NCBI RefSeq assembly: GCF_013618865.1
Contig: NZ_JABSOE010000011.1
Coordinates: 1-64,000, forward strand
Reading direction: 5' to 3'
DNA length: 64,000 bases
Source of the DNA: Phocaeicola faecicola
GTDB lineage: Bacteria > Bacteroidota > Bacteroidia > Bacteroidales > Bacteroidaceae
Made by a program: the position numbers and the translations under genes. Every line of letters starts with the position of its first letter. The stretch's first letter is position 1. Below are positions 16,163-22,765 of the stretch, in pieces. The notes under the pieces are model-generated. The model had not been told where the DNA came from and searched no databases. It saw only the letters and a list, made by a program, of their open reading frames with translations.

Positions 16163-18577
16163 TTATTTATTCTTTTGGTCTGTTTCATATCCGTATCCAT
16201 ATCCATATCCGTATCTTCTTCCATATCCGTATCCGTAACTATGCTTGCGTTTACTCATATCAATGTCATTGATTACGGTGGCTATTTTTTTTAATTTCTT
16301 TTCTCTTTGTAATATGTTGATATATTCAAATCCATCTTTTGGAGTAACATCTGCGCGGCATACGTACACACACATATCAGCAACACGACCAATGATCGCA
16401 GTATCAGCAATCATTGCTATAGGAGCTGTATCCAGTATGATATAATCGTAATGCTTTTTTAGTTCTTCAATGGCATGGTCTAAATGTTCTCGTGCAACCA
16501 ACTCAGTTGGGTTAGGTGGAACCGGACCGCCAGGAAGAATATCAAGATTGGGGCTAATATCCGAATGCTGTATTGTATTAAGTAAGTTGGTATGTTCTGG
16601 GTCACTAAGATAATTAGTGATTCCTACAGCTCGATTAGATAAACGGAAAACTTTATTTAGACCGGGTTTTCGGATATCCATACCCATAATCAATACTTTT
16701 TTACCTAGAAATGCTAGTGAGGCAGCAGTGTTTCCTGCTACAAAGGATTTCCCTTCTCCAGGTTGAGTTGAAGAAAAAAGAATAACCTGTTGTCCCTTTT
16801 CTAACATAAAAAGAAGGTTGGTACGTAAACTGCGGAAGCACTCCTCCATCATATTATTTTTGTTTTCTTGAATAACGATAGAACCATTAGTTCTAACATC
16901 GCAGCGAGGTAGTTCTCCAATAATAGGGGCTTGAGTTATTTTCTGTATGTCTTCTCGGTTTTCTATTTTATATTTTAATAAATCACGTATAAAAATTAAA
17001 CCTATAGGGAGTCCGATGCCAATGACTAAAGCTGCAAGAACAAGCATCATTTTTTTGGGGGCTATTGGTGCCGTTGCTGCAAGAGCTTCTTCTATGATAC
17101 GTCCATTAGTAGCTGTAGATGCCAATGTAATTGCATTTTCTTCACGCTTTTGTAACAGCATGGTGTAAAGGGCTGCTTTAATTTCTTGTTGACGTGCAAT
17201 AGTTAGAAATTCTTTTTCTTGCTGTGGAGCTTTATTGATTCGAGCCTCGAATTTACTAGTTTGCTTGTCAATATCAGCTTTAGTTATATAAAGTCCTTTC
17301 AGTACACTTTCTACTGTGGTCTGAACGCTACGACGCATAGCCTCAATGCCTGTATTCATGTTAATTATTGTAGGATTGCTTTCAGAGGAAGTACGAAGTA
17401 GACGTTTACGTTCAATGATCATGGCATTGTACTGTTCGATGACTGTACTTAGATTTTGATCTTTTAAGCCGACATTTGCAGGAAGAACTTCATTGGCATT
17501 TTCTTCTTGATTGATATATGCTTTCAAAAATTCCACGAGCTGAATTTGAGTAGCATTTTCTACGCGAAGCTGCTCGTATTTGGAACTTTCTTGTAAAGCA
17601 AGTTGTGCATCACTACTTAAGTCAGTTAGGCCTGCTTGTTGTTTAAAAGTTGCTAATTGGTTTTCGGCTGCTCCCAATTCAGTATTAATGATACCAATAC
17701 GTTCTTCGATAAATTCAGCTGTTTTCTCTGCAACTTCGTTTTTTTCGTCATTGGCGTCTTGATTGTAGTCTGCTACCAAACGATTTATAAAATCGACAGC
17801 TCGCTGTTTATGGGTGTTTTTTACGCTAATTTTAGCAATAGTTGTAGTTTTAGAACTAGGAGTTACTGTTAAATTAGTTGCATAGTTTTGTGCTACTACT
17901 GTAGGTGATGCTATCCATGCATTTAATTTAATTGTTTTTTCTATTCTTGCAGAATCATTACGGGTAAAACTGAATACACCTACTGGTGTAGGAAGAACAG
18001 CTGGGAGACTATCAAAACTAGCAGAGGTTTCTGCTACTTCACCTTTTAATGTGTATTTAGCAGTTAAGTTTAATTTGCCCTCTGGGCTATAAGTCATATT
18101 CAATTTGGCTCCTCCTTGTAATTTCTCTGCTTCTTCAGGGGTTATATGTACTTTTACTGGAGTATTATGATACAAAGGAATGTCATATCCAAAGGTTTGA
18201 TCCTTACTGTGCTGAATATATAGACCTAATTCGCTCACTACTTTTTTAATAAGGGTGCGTGACTTTAAGATTTCCACTTCGTTATCGAAGTTACTAGTCA
18301 TTGAAAACCCCCCAATGTCCTGTAGGGCTGCAACAGCTCCATTAGCTTGAGTCATGGCTTTACTGCGCGGGTCAGTTTCTTTAATTAGAACAGCAGCTGT
18401 GCTATTGTAAACTGGAGTCTGAAAGCGCAGGTAAAGGAAGGCTACTCCTAAGCAGATAATGACACTGGCAATAAACCAAGGCCAATAAACTAGGTATTTC
18501 ATTAGGAGAGTACGCAGATTAATATTTTCTTCCTGTTCTTCTATGTTTGATGTATTTATCTGATTATTTTCAATCAT
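16163..18577 (-). CDS. wzc: Wzc-like polysaccharide co-polymerase / BY-kinase
   Basis: An 804-residue inner-membrane chain-length regulator fused to a bacterial tyrosine kinase. The N-terminal Wzz domain starts with a membrane helix (about 37-55) and ends with a second helix (about 500-520); a coiled coil lies between (about 270-450). The kinase has Walker A SSTQPGEGKSFVAGN, Walker A' GMDIRKPG and Walker B YDYIILDTAP. The C-terminus is a Gly-Tyr cluster, the autophosphorylation tail. The start is set at the ATG 12 bases inside a longer frame that would need TTG. It is 32 bases after wza. Cycles of tail phosphorylation control polymer export in characterised homologues. Confidence 0.95.
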   Translation of the reverse strand: MIENNQINTSNIEEQEENINLRTLLMKYLVYWPWFIASVIICLGVAFLYLRFQTPVYNSTAAVLIKETDPRSKAMTQANGAVAALQDIGGFSMTSNFDNEVEILKSRTLIKKVVSELGLYIQHSKDQTFGYDIPLYHNTPVKVHITPEEAEKLQGGAKLNMTYSPEGKLNLTAKYTLKGEVAETSASFDSLPAVLPTPVGVFSFTRNDSARIEKTIKLNAWIASPTVVAQNYATNLTVTPSSKTTTIAKISVKNTHKQRAVDFINRLVADYNQDANDEKNEVAEKTAEFIEERIGIINTELGAAENQLATFKQQAGLTDLSSDAQLALQESSKYEQLRVENATQIQLVEFLKAYINQEENANEVLPANVGLKDQNLSTVIEQYNAMIIERKRLLRTSSESNPTIINMNTGIEAMRRSVQTTVESVLKGLYITKADIDKQTSKFEARINKAPQQEKEFLTIARQQEIKAALYTMLLQKREENAITLASTATNGRIIEEALAATAPIAPKKMMLVLAALVIGIGLPIGLIFIRDLLKYKIENREDIQKITQAPIIGELPRCDVRTNGSIVIQENKNNMMEECFRSLRTNLLFMLEKGQQVILFSSTQPGEGKSFVAGNTAASLAFLGKKVLIMGMDIRKPGLNKVFRLSNRAVGITNYLSDPEHTNLLNTIQHSDISPNLDILPGGPVPPNPTELVAREHLDHAIEELKKHYDYIILDTAPIAMIADTAIIGRVADMCVYVCRADVTPKDGFEYINILQREKKLKKIATVINDIDMSKRKHSYGYGYGRRYGYGYGYGYETDQKNK

Positions 18578-18609
18578 ATTGATTTCCAAAATTAGATGAT
18601 TATAACTGA

Positions 18610-19407
18610 TTATTTGAATACAGTAACTAAAAGACTCGCGAGTGATACCAATATGGAAGTCGCTGAAATAGCTATAGTAGTAGCATTACCGATGTCTGAA
18701 TTTCGTGCTTTAGTTTTATTAGGAGTAACATAGATAATATCATTTTGTTTTAAGTAAAAATAAGGAGAAAGAACTAAATCACTACGAGTGAGGTCCATTT
18801 CGATAATTTCACGTTTTCCATTCGCATCCTCACGAATTAATTTTACATTATCACGGAGGCCATAAACGGTCATATCGCCTGCCATAGCAAGGGCTTCCAA
18901 CACGTTTACTTTTTCATTTGTGACTGTAAAACTGCCAGGACGGGCTACTTCCCCTAAAACTGCAATTTTATAATTGGAAAGGCGTACGGTTACAATCGGA
19001 GTTTCTTTCAGATAAGGCATCAGTTTTTCCTGAATCATATCTTCGGCTTCGTTCTTGGTCATTCCTCCCACCTTGATACGTCCGATAACTGGAAAATCAA
19101 TTTCTCCCTGATTGTTTACCAAATATTGTTGTAAACTTGGTTGAGTAGTTGTATATATATTGTCTGATGCTGCGTTTAATGCAGTTTGTACAGAAAGGTT
19201 AAATGGCGCAGCAGCTGCCGGATCTGTAGTATTCACTGTAATACTCAACAAATCCTTAGGCATAATCTTGGCATCATACAAAGGAATTTCCTTACCGTAA
19301 TTGTTTACGGTTTCCGGGTCCTGCAAGTAAGGTACTTTTTTGTACGAAGTACAGCTCGCCACGGCAAGTGACAAGCTACAGATAACAAATAAATTTCTGA
19401 TTTTCAT
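18610..19407 (-). CDS. wza: Wza-like polysaccharide export lipoprotein
   Basis: A 265-residue outer-membrane-associated export protein. The signal peptide ends in the lipobox AVASC (about 15-19). The Poly_export domain holds DLLSITVNTTDPAAAAPFNL (about 52-71) and FPVIGRIKVGGMTKNEAEDMIQEKL (about 109-133), followed by a SLBB-type segment (IAVLGEVARPGSF.VTNEKVNVLEALAMAGDM) and the tail NDIIYVTPNK. A hydrophobic helix closes the protein. It partners Wzc to move the polymer across the periplasm and outer membrane. The coding region lies between the HAD gene and wzc and opens the export part of the operon. Confidence 0.93.
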   Translation of the reverse strand: MKIRNLFVICSLSLAVASCTSYKKVPYLQDPETVNNYGKEIPLYDAKIMPKDLLSITVNTTDPAAAAPFNLSVQTALNAASDNIYTTTQPSLQQYLVNNQGEIDFPVIGRIKVGGMTKNEAEDMIQEKLMPYLKETPIVTVRLSNYKIAVLGEVARPGSFTVTNEKVNVLEALAMAGDMTVYGLRDNVKLIREDANGKREIIEMDLTRSDLVLSPYFYLKQNDIIYVTPNKTKARNSDIGNATTIAISATSILVSLASLLVTVFK

Positions 19408-19423
19408 ATAAATGGTTAATTTT

Positions 19424-19439
19424 TTTATTTCATGAAATG
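19424..19439. repeat. 16-bp repeat copy 1 with palindromic core
   Basis: TTTATTTCATGAAATG is identical to 20265-20280. Its core ATTTCATGAAAT is a perfect 12-bp palindrome. The two copies bracket the HAD gene and the operon leader. This copy sits between the HAD stop codon and the wza start. Confidence 0.7.
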
Positions 19440-19443
19440 GGTA

Positions 19444-19881
19444 TTATTTAGAGCCGAACAGGCGGGCAAAGAAGCCTTTCTTCCGTTCGGAAGGGTATTC
19501 TTCACCGTATTGCTGCTCCATGAGGTCCTGATAGCTCATTTTCCGGGTGACCATTTCGTAAATGGTGCCCCAGTCGGGCAGGCCGCCTAAATTGCGGTCG
19601 TCAATAAAAAGGTCGGCTTTAAGTTTGCGTGAGAAGTGATTGTTCCTGGCGGCCTCCTCTTCGGGGTAGTCACGGTTGATGGCGTAAAACTCCAATCCGC
19701 GCTCGCGGCAAAAGGCTACTGCTTCGTCCAGCAGCTTGCCTTCACGTACTGTCCACAGGATAAGGCGATGACGCTCTTCCTGCAAGCGCTTTAAGGTTTC
19801 GATGGCGAAAGGAATTTCCTTTCCGATAGCCGGATACCGGTGTTCTACAATGGTTCCGTCGAAATCAGTTGCGATAGTCAT
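19444..19881 (-). CDS. HAD-superfamily hydrolase, BT0820-like
   Basis: A 145-residue small HAD protein. The nucleophile motif I is DFDGTIVEHRYP (6-17, Asp6 and Asp8), a motif II-like LWTVREG follows (about 41-47), and the late acidic motif is DLFIDDRNLGG (about 90-100). Bacteroidales homologues are annotated as hydrolases without known substrate. It is the first gene of the polysaccharide operon, 36 bases before wza, or a separate gene sharing its leader. The GC-richer composition resembles the core genome more than the capsule genes. A phosphatase role on a sugar phosphate is possible but unproven. Confidence 0.75.
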   Translation of the reverse strand: MTIATDFDGTIVEHRYPAIGKEIPFAIETLKRLQEERHRLILWTVREGKLLDEAVAFCRERGLEFYAINRDYPEEEAARNNHFSRKLKADLFIDDRNLGGLPDWGTIYEMVTRKMSYQDLMEQQYGEEYPSERKKGFFARLFGSK

Positions 19882-20157
19882 TTAAAAAATTGTCTGGATT
19901 AACCTGTTTAAAAACTTAAATAGTTAGGTTTCGCCAGCGTTCTGCCGGCAGTCTTTATGTAAAAATATTTTATTATTTTCCTTGCTTTTTATATTAAATA
20001 GTATGGCTTTTGTTATTGGATATATTTCTCTCTCGTCCCCAGTGTATTCATCTTACTGGGAATCAGATAATTATCCGATAAGATGAGTGACCGGTATGGT
20101 GTGCTTCCGTCTAGGAATGAGTATCCCACAGCCGCACGGACATACAATCATTCGTCA
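19882..20157 (-). other. Long 5' leader of the polysaccharide operon
   Basis: There is no credible gene in this 276-base AT-rich stretch, which would be transcribed ahead of the HAD gene. It has two inverted repeats that cannot both form: TCCCAGT-type arms at 20038-20043 and 20055-20060, and TCATCTTA/TAAGATGA at 20048-20055 and 20079-20086. No UpxY (NusG-like) gene is present in the window, unlike the classical Bacteroides capsule loci. The arrangement suggests an attenuator-like leader, but this is inference. Confidence 0.45.
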
Positions 20158-20165
20158 CAAAAGTA
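20158..20165 (-). promoter_or_regulatory. Candidate -7 element of the polysaccharide operon
   Basis: TACTTTTG on the minus strand matches the Bacteroidales -7 consensus TAnnTTTG. No clear TTTG lies 19-21 bases upstream, so the promoter may need an activator or may not be the main start. Confidence 0.45.
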
Positions 20166-20226
20166 ACAATCTTTTTATGAAAATTGTTATATATGTGTGA
20201 GTTTTAATCATCTTATTAACAAATCT

Positions 20227-20260
20227 TCACATCTTTGAACTTAGAAATAGAAAGATGTGA
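20227..20260. repeat. 10-bp perfect inverted repeat upstream of the polysaccharide operon
   Basis: TCACATCTTT (20227-20236) and AAAGATGTGA (20251-20260) form a perfect inverted repeat with a 14-base spacer, about 60-100 bases upstream of the candidate -7 element. No T-run follows, so it looks more like an operator or recombination site than a terminator. Confidence 0.5.
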
Positions 20261-20264
20261 CACT

Positions 20265-20280
20265 TTTATTTCATGAAATG
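20265..20280. repeat. 16-bp repeat copy 2 with palindromic core
   Basis: TTTATTTCATGAAATG is identical to 19424-19439, 841 bases away. The remaining bases from 20281 to about 20407 hold no gene that I can support. Confidence 0.7.
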
Positions 20281-20407
20281 TAACAGTGATTTTTGGGAGA
20301 TGGTAATAATATGAAAGATGGAAAAATCGTAATGGCGGGTGGGGAGACGGATAGGGAAGGGTGTGGGAACGCATCGTTATGCGTGGGGAAAAGGCTGGGG
20401 AGGTCTT

Positions 20408-20449
20408 AAAAAAAGCCCGCGATGTTTTCGAAAAACATCGCGGGCTTTT
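20408..20449. terminator. Strong hairpin terminator
   Basis: A GC-rich stem (GCCCGCGATGTTT with its complement ending in GCGGGC) is flanked by an A-run and a T-run, giving a bidirectional factor-independent terminator. It lies about 50 bases past the stop of the unrecognised minus-strand gene and separates it from the polysaccharide operon. Confidence 0.85.
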
Positions 20450-20500
20450 ACGTTTCTTCAGGCGGCGCGTAAGGAAATTTTCTTCGCGGCCGTGAAGGGG

Positions 20501-20824
20501 CTATTTCTTAGGACTCAGAATGAGGATGTGTCCGTCGGGCAGGGGCTCGTCGGACGGGTGGAGGTAGACGACCAGGTTTTTGCGCTGGCGGCAGCTCTCG
20601 AGGATCAGCGGGGGAAGGTCTTTCAGGGAGGACTGGAGACGGCAGCCCTGGAGGGCGGCGTACCAGAGTTTACAGAGGGTCTTGAGGGTCATGTTTTTCT
20701 TTTTATGACCGTAGACGGTGTGCTCCCAAAGGTTGGTAGATTCCATGACTTCGTTGAGGCTGATCTGGCCGATGCGGTACATCTCTCCTAAAAGCTGGTG
20801 CAGCTGGTCGCAAAGATAGTACAT
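20501..20824 (-). CDS. Hypothetical protein, likely 5'-truncated by an A-tract frameshift
   Basis: I do not recognise this 107-residue protein. It is soluble, with alternating helical segments (YYLCDQLHQLLGEMYRIGQISLNEVME, then TLKTLCKLWYAALQGCRLQ) and a hydrophobic C-terminal strand (HILILSPKK). The same frame remains open upstream through CPVTRIDRIVLSEAE. An ATG at 20886 would reach that frame if the run of nine A residues at 20870-20878 had ten, giving a 128-residue protein beginning MNTKKKCPVTRIDR. The gene is divergent from the HU/amidase module and has its own terminator. It may be a regulator or accessory protein of the neighbouring loci, but nothing in the sequence proves that. Confidence 0.55.
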   Translation of the reverse strand: MYYLCDQLHQLLGEMYRIGQISLNEVMESTNLWEHTVYGHKKKNMTLKTLCKLWYAALQGCRLQSSLKDLPPLILESCRQRKNLVVYLHPSDEPLPDGHILILSPKK

Positions 20825-20886
20825 TTCTGCTTCACTCAGTACGATGCGGTCAATGCGTGTGACCGGGCATTTTTTTTTGTATTCAT
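20825..20886 (-). other. Upstream in-frame extension with a 9-A homopolymer
   Basis: The frame of the hypothetical protein is open here but lacks an ATG. The ATG at 20884-20886 is out of frame by one base, with a run of nine A residues between (20870-20878 on the minus strand). A one-base slip, real or a sequencing error, would explain this. Confidence 0.5.
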
Positions 20887-20944
20887 AGTAGTAAGTTGTT
20901 AAGTGGCACTGAAGTGCCGGTTAGTTTTTGGTAAAAATTATATT

Positions 20945-20992
20945 TTCTGCATTTTAATGCAGAACGGGGTATGTGTGTTTTCAATAATTTTG
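20945..20992 (+). promoter_or_regulatory. Candidate promoter with inverted repeat for the HU/amidase module
   Basis: TAATTTTG (20985-20992) fits the -7 consensus. In place of a -33 TTTG there is an inverted repeat, TTCTGCATT and AATGCAGAA (20945-20964), ending 20 bases upstream of the -7 element. That position suits an activator or repressor dimer. A second short stem, GGCAC/GTGCC, lies at about 20904-20917. Confidence 0.5.
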
Positions 20993-21134
20993 CCTCTACA
21001 GGTAATGAGGAGGGGAACTGAAACCTACCGGTGGTTGGATGGCCGGTTTACTGCCGCGGATATGTGTATAACAAATTCGGGGCGGGGGTGGTTCGGTCCC
21101 TTCCTCTTTTTTTATAACCTAACTTGTTAATCAA

Positions 21135-21569
21135 ATGGATTTTAAGAATCGAAAAAATGAGGGACCGGCGGTGACATACACGCTGGTGCCCAAGGTGCTT
21201 CCGGGTAAGGAAGACGGACAGAGATTGTATTATGCGCAGTCCAGGGCCAGGGGTGAACTGGGACTGGAGGAGATGGCGGAACGGATCAGCCGGAACTGTA
21301 CGCTGACGCGCTCGGATATTATCGGGGTGCTGGCGGCGCTGGAGGATGAGGTGTGCCAGGGGTTGTGCAACGGTGAGATTGTGAGGCTGGGCGGCATCGG
21401 CTCGCTGCAGGCGGGTATCTGCAGTGAGGGGGTGGAACGGCCCGGGGATTTTACGGCGGGAAGGATCCGGCGGCTGAGGGTGTTGTTCCGGCCGGCGGGG
21501 TTGCTGAAGAAGAGTCTGGCGCATACGCGGTTTGAGCGGGTGGCCGTGAACGGAAAGGAGGAGTTGTGA
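21135..21569 (+). CDS. HU-family DNA-binding protein (HU-like)
   Basis: A 144-residue HU/IHF-like protein of the type common in Bacteroidales next to capsule loci. The start (VTYTLVPKVLPGKEDGQRLYYAQSRARGELGLEEMAERISRNCTLTRSDIIGVLAALEDEV) replaces the helical HU body, and NGEIVRLGGIGSLQAGI (about 80-96) is the GDKVxLxGFGxF-like turn. The rest (GRIRRLRVLFRPAGLLKKSL) matches the HU end. It differs from canonical HU (about 90 residues) by an N-terminal extension and a short tail. It is the first gene of a plus-strand module that includes a second, related HU-like gene. The role is probably nucleoid or regulatory DNA binding; targets are unknown. Confidence 0.85.
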   Translation: MDFKNRKNEGPAVTYTLVPKVLPGKEDGQRLYYAQSRARGELGLEEMAERISRNCTLTRSDIIGVLAALEDEVCQGLCNGEIVRLGGIGSLQAGICSEGVERPGDFTAGRIRRLRVLFRPAGLLKKSLAHTRFERVAVNGKEEL

Positions 21570-21662
21570 TGTTTACCTTATTATATAGTATTACAGGCAA
21601 AAATGTGGATTATGGGATTAAACGGTTTTAATAAGAGGGGCTCTCTGAATGGGGAGCAGGAA

Positions 21663-21884
21663 ATGGATCAGAAGTTTGAAGTGAGGATGTATTCGAAGGC
21701 GGAGCTGGCGGCGAGGTATTTTCCGCATGTGCACCCGAAGGTGGCGCGGAGGAGTCTGTACCGCTGGATTCAGCAGTGTCCGTATATCGTGGAGAAGTTC
21801 GAGGAGATGGGGTACCGGAAGAACCGGAAGTTTTTTACGAAAAGGGAGGTGATGGTGATTATCGAGGGGCTGGGTGAGCCGTAA
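21663..21884 (+). CDS. DUF4248-type small protein
   Basis: A 73-residue basic protein (MDQKFEVRMYSKAELAARYFPHVHPKVARRSLYRWI...). The pattern KAELA..YFP......A...LYRWI......L...GY...R.FT..EV..I is that of the DUF4248 family, found in Bacteroidales beside HU-like genes and amidases, and looks like a winged-helix or MerR-like DNA-binding fold. The start is placed at the Met just before the conserved part; an earlier in-frame ATG at 21612 is possible but adds unconserved residues. It lies 94 bases after the HU-like gene. Function unknown. Confidence 0.7.
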   Translation: MDQKFEVRMYSKAELAARYFPHVHPKVARRSLYRWIQQCPYIVEKFEEMGYRKNRKFFTKREVMVIIEGLGEP

Positions 21885-21962
21885 ATGAATTTTTTTGGGT
21901 TTTATCGGGACAGTGAAGGTCGGATGAGGACAATGGAGGACATTGGACGGATCCGGCCTTCT

Positions 21963-21970
21963 TATCTTTG
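21963..21970 (+). promoter_or_regulatory. Candidate -7 element for the second HU-like gene
   Basis: TATCTTTG fits the -7 consensus, about 100 bases ahead of the second HU-like gene. An ATTG/TTGG lies about 17 bases upstream, a weak -33 match. The following leader is T-rich and holds no gene. Confidence 0.5.
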
Positions 21971-22071
21971 TACTACGAAACAAACGGAAAGCTTTCAACG
22001 TGTTGTGGAGTGTTTACTCAATTTTTTGTTAACCTTAATTTTTTTGTTTAACCTTTTAAATTTTTATCATT

Positions 22072-22611
22072 ATGGAAAAATTGGTCGCTTATTCTGTAGT
22101 TCCTAGATTTAATCCGGCGGAAAAGGAAAGAAAAATCCGGTATTATGCGCAGGCTCAGGCGCGTGGTGTGATGGGTATCCGCGAAATGGCGGACCGTATT
22201 CAGAAGATGTGTACGGTGACGCGTACGGATACGCTGGCGGTGCTCACGGCGCTGGTGGATGTGATGTGTGACGGCCTGGCTCAGGGCGAGGTGGTGCGCC
22301 TGGGTGAACTGGGTGCGTTCCAGGTGGGCCTGAAAGGTAAGGGCAGTGAGACGGTGAAGGGCTTCCATACGGGGCTTATCAGCAAGGCGCACATTAATTT
22401 CCGTCCGGGTGCGGAACTGAGAAATGCGTTGCAGAAGCTGGGATTCATGCGTGTGCCGAAGAGAAAGGATCTGGCGGAACTGGGTCCGAAGATGGACGGA
22501 AAGGAGGCTGCAGAACAGCCGGCGGTGACGGAAGGCCGTGTGGTTACGGAGGGGCCGGCCGTAACGGAAGGTCCTGGTGCGGGTGAGCGCTCGGAGGAAA
22601 TGGGTGATTAA
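22072..22611 (+). CDS. HU-family DNA-binding protein (HU-like) with repetitive tail
   Basis: A 179-residue HU-like protein related to the one upstream. Shared positions include YSVVPRFNPAEKERKIRYYAQAQARGVMGIREMADRI and CDGLAQGEVVRLGELGAFQVGL, then GFHTGLISKAHINFRPGAELRNALQKL. It carries an extra C-terminal tail (about 140-179) containing three Pro/Val-Val-Thr-Glu-Gly units (PAVTEG, RVVTEG, PAVTEG), which looks disordered and acidic. In this family (DNA-binding domain of HU type) such tails vary between paralogues. It is followed by the microprotein and amidase genes. Function is inferred as DNA binding only. Confidence 0.85.
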   Translation: MEKLVAYSVVPRFNPAEKERKIRYYAQAQARGVMGIREMADRIQKMCTVTRTDTLAVLTALVDVMCDGLAQGEVVRLGELGAFQVGLKGKGSETVKGFHTGLISKAHINFRPGAELRNALQKLGFMRVPKRKDLAELGPKMDGKEAAEQPAVTEGRVVTEGPAVTEGPGAGERSEEMGD

Positions 22612-22666
22612 TCTCGTATGCGTGTGTGGTCGTGATGTGTAACTTTAATTGTGTGGAGGAAAGTGT

Positions 22667-22765
22667 ATGAAAGAGAAGGTGAGAGGCGTGTTGCTGGCGC
22701 TGCTGAAGTGTTTATTCTGCCTGCTTTCGGGTAGGAAGAGGGGTGGGAGACATGAGGAAGGTTGA
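22667..22765 (+). CDS. 32-residue hydrophobic microprotein
   Basis: A short frame encodes MKEKVRGVLLALLKCLFCLL followed by a basic hydrophilic end (SGRKRGGRHEEG). It has one hydrophobic helix with two Cys and an Arg/Lys-rich C-terminus. A purine-rich GGAGGAAAG stretch precedes the ATG by a few bases. Its end overlaps the amidase start by 14 bases. In many Bacteroidales genomes a similarly tiny protein (the smalltalk type) sits in this same place before the amidase, but this sequence is not an obvious member. A membrane role is inferred from hydrophobicity only. Confidence 0.55.
   Translation: MKEKVRGVLLALLKCLFCLLSGRKRGGRHEEG

Noticed and set aside
20339-20791. Plus-strand frame across the terminator and the hypothetical gene
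   Set aside because: It reads through a strong hairpin and is antisense to a more plausible minus-strand gene. It has no identifiable domain.
19882-21134. UpxY/UpxZ antiterminator genes expected before a Bacteroides capsule locus
   Set aside because: No NusG-like protein occurs, and the only minus-strand protein here (20501-20824) does not match what I recall of UpxZ.
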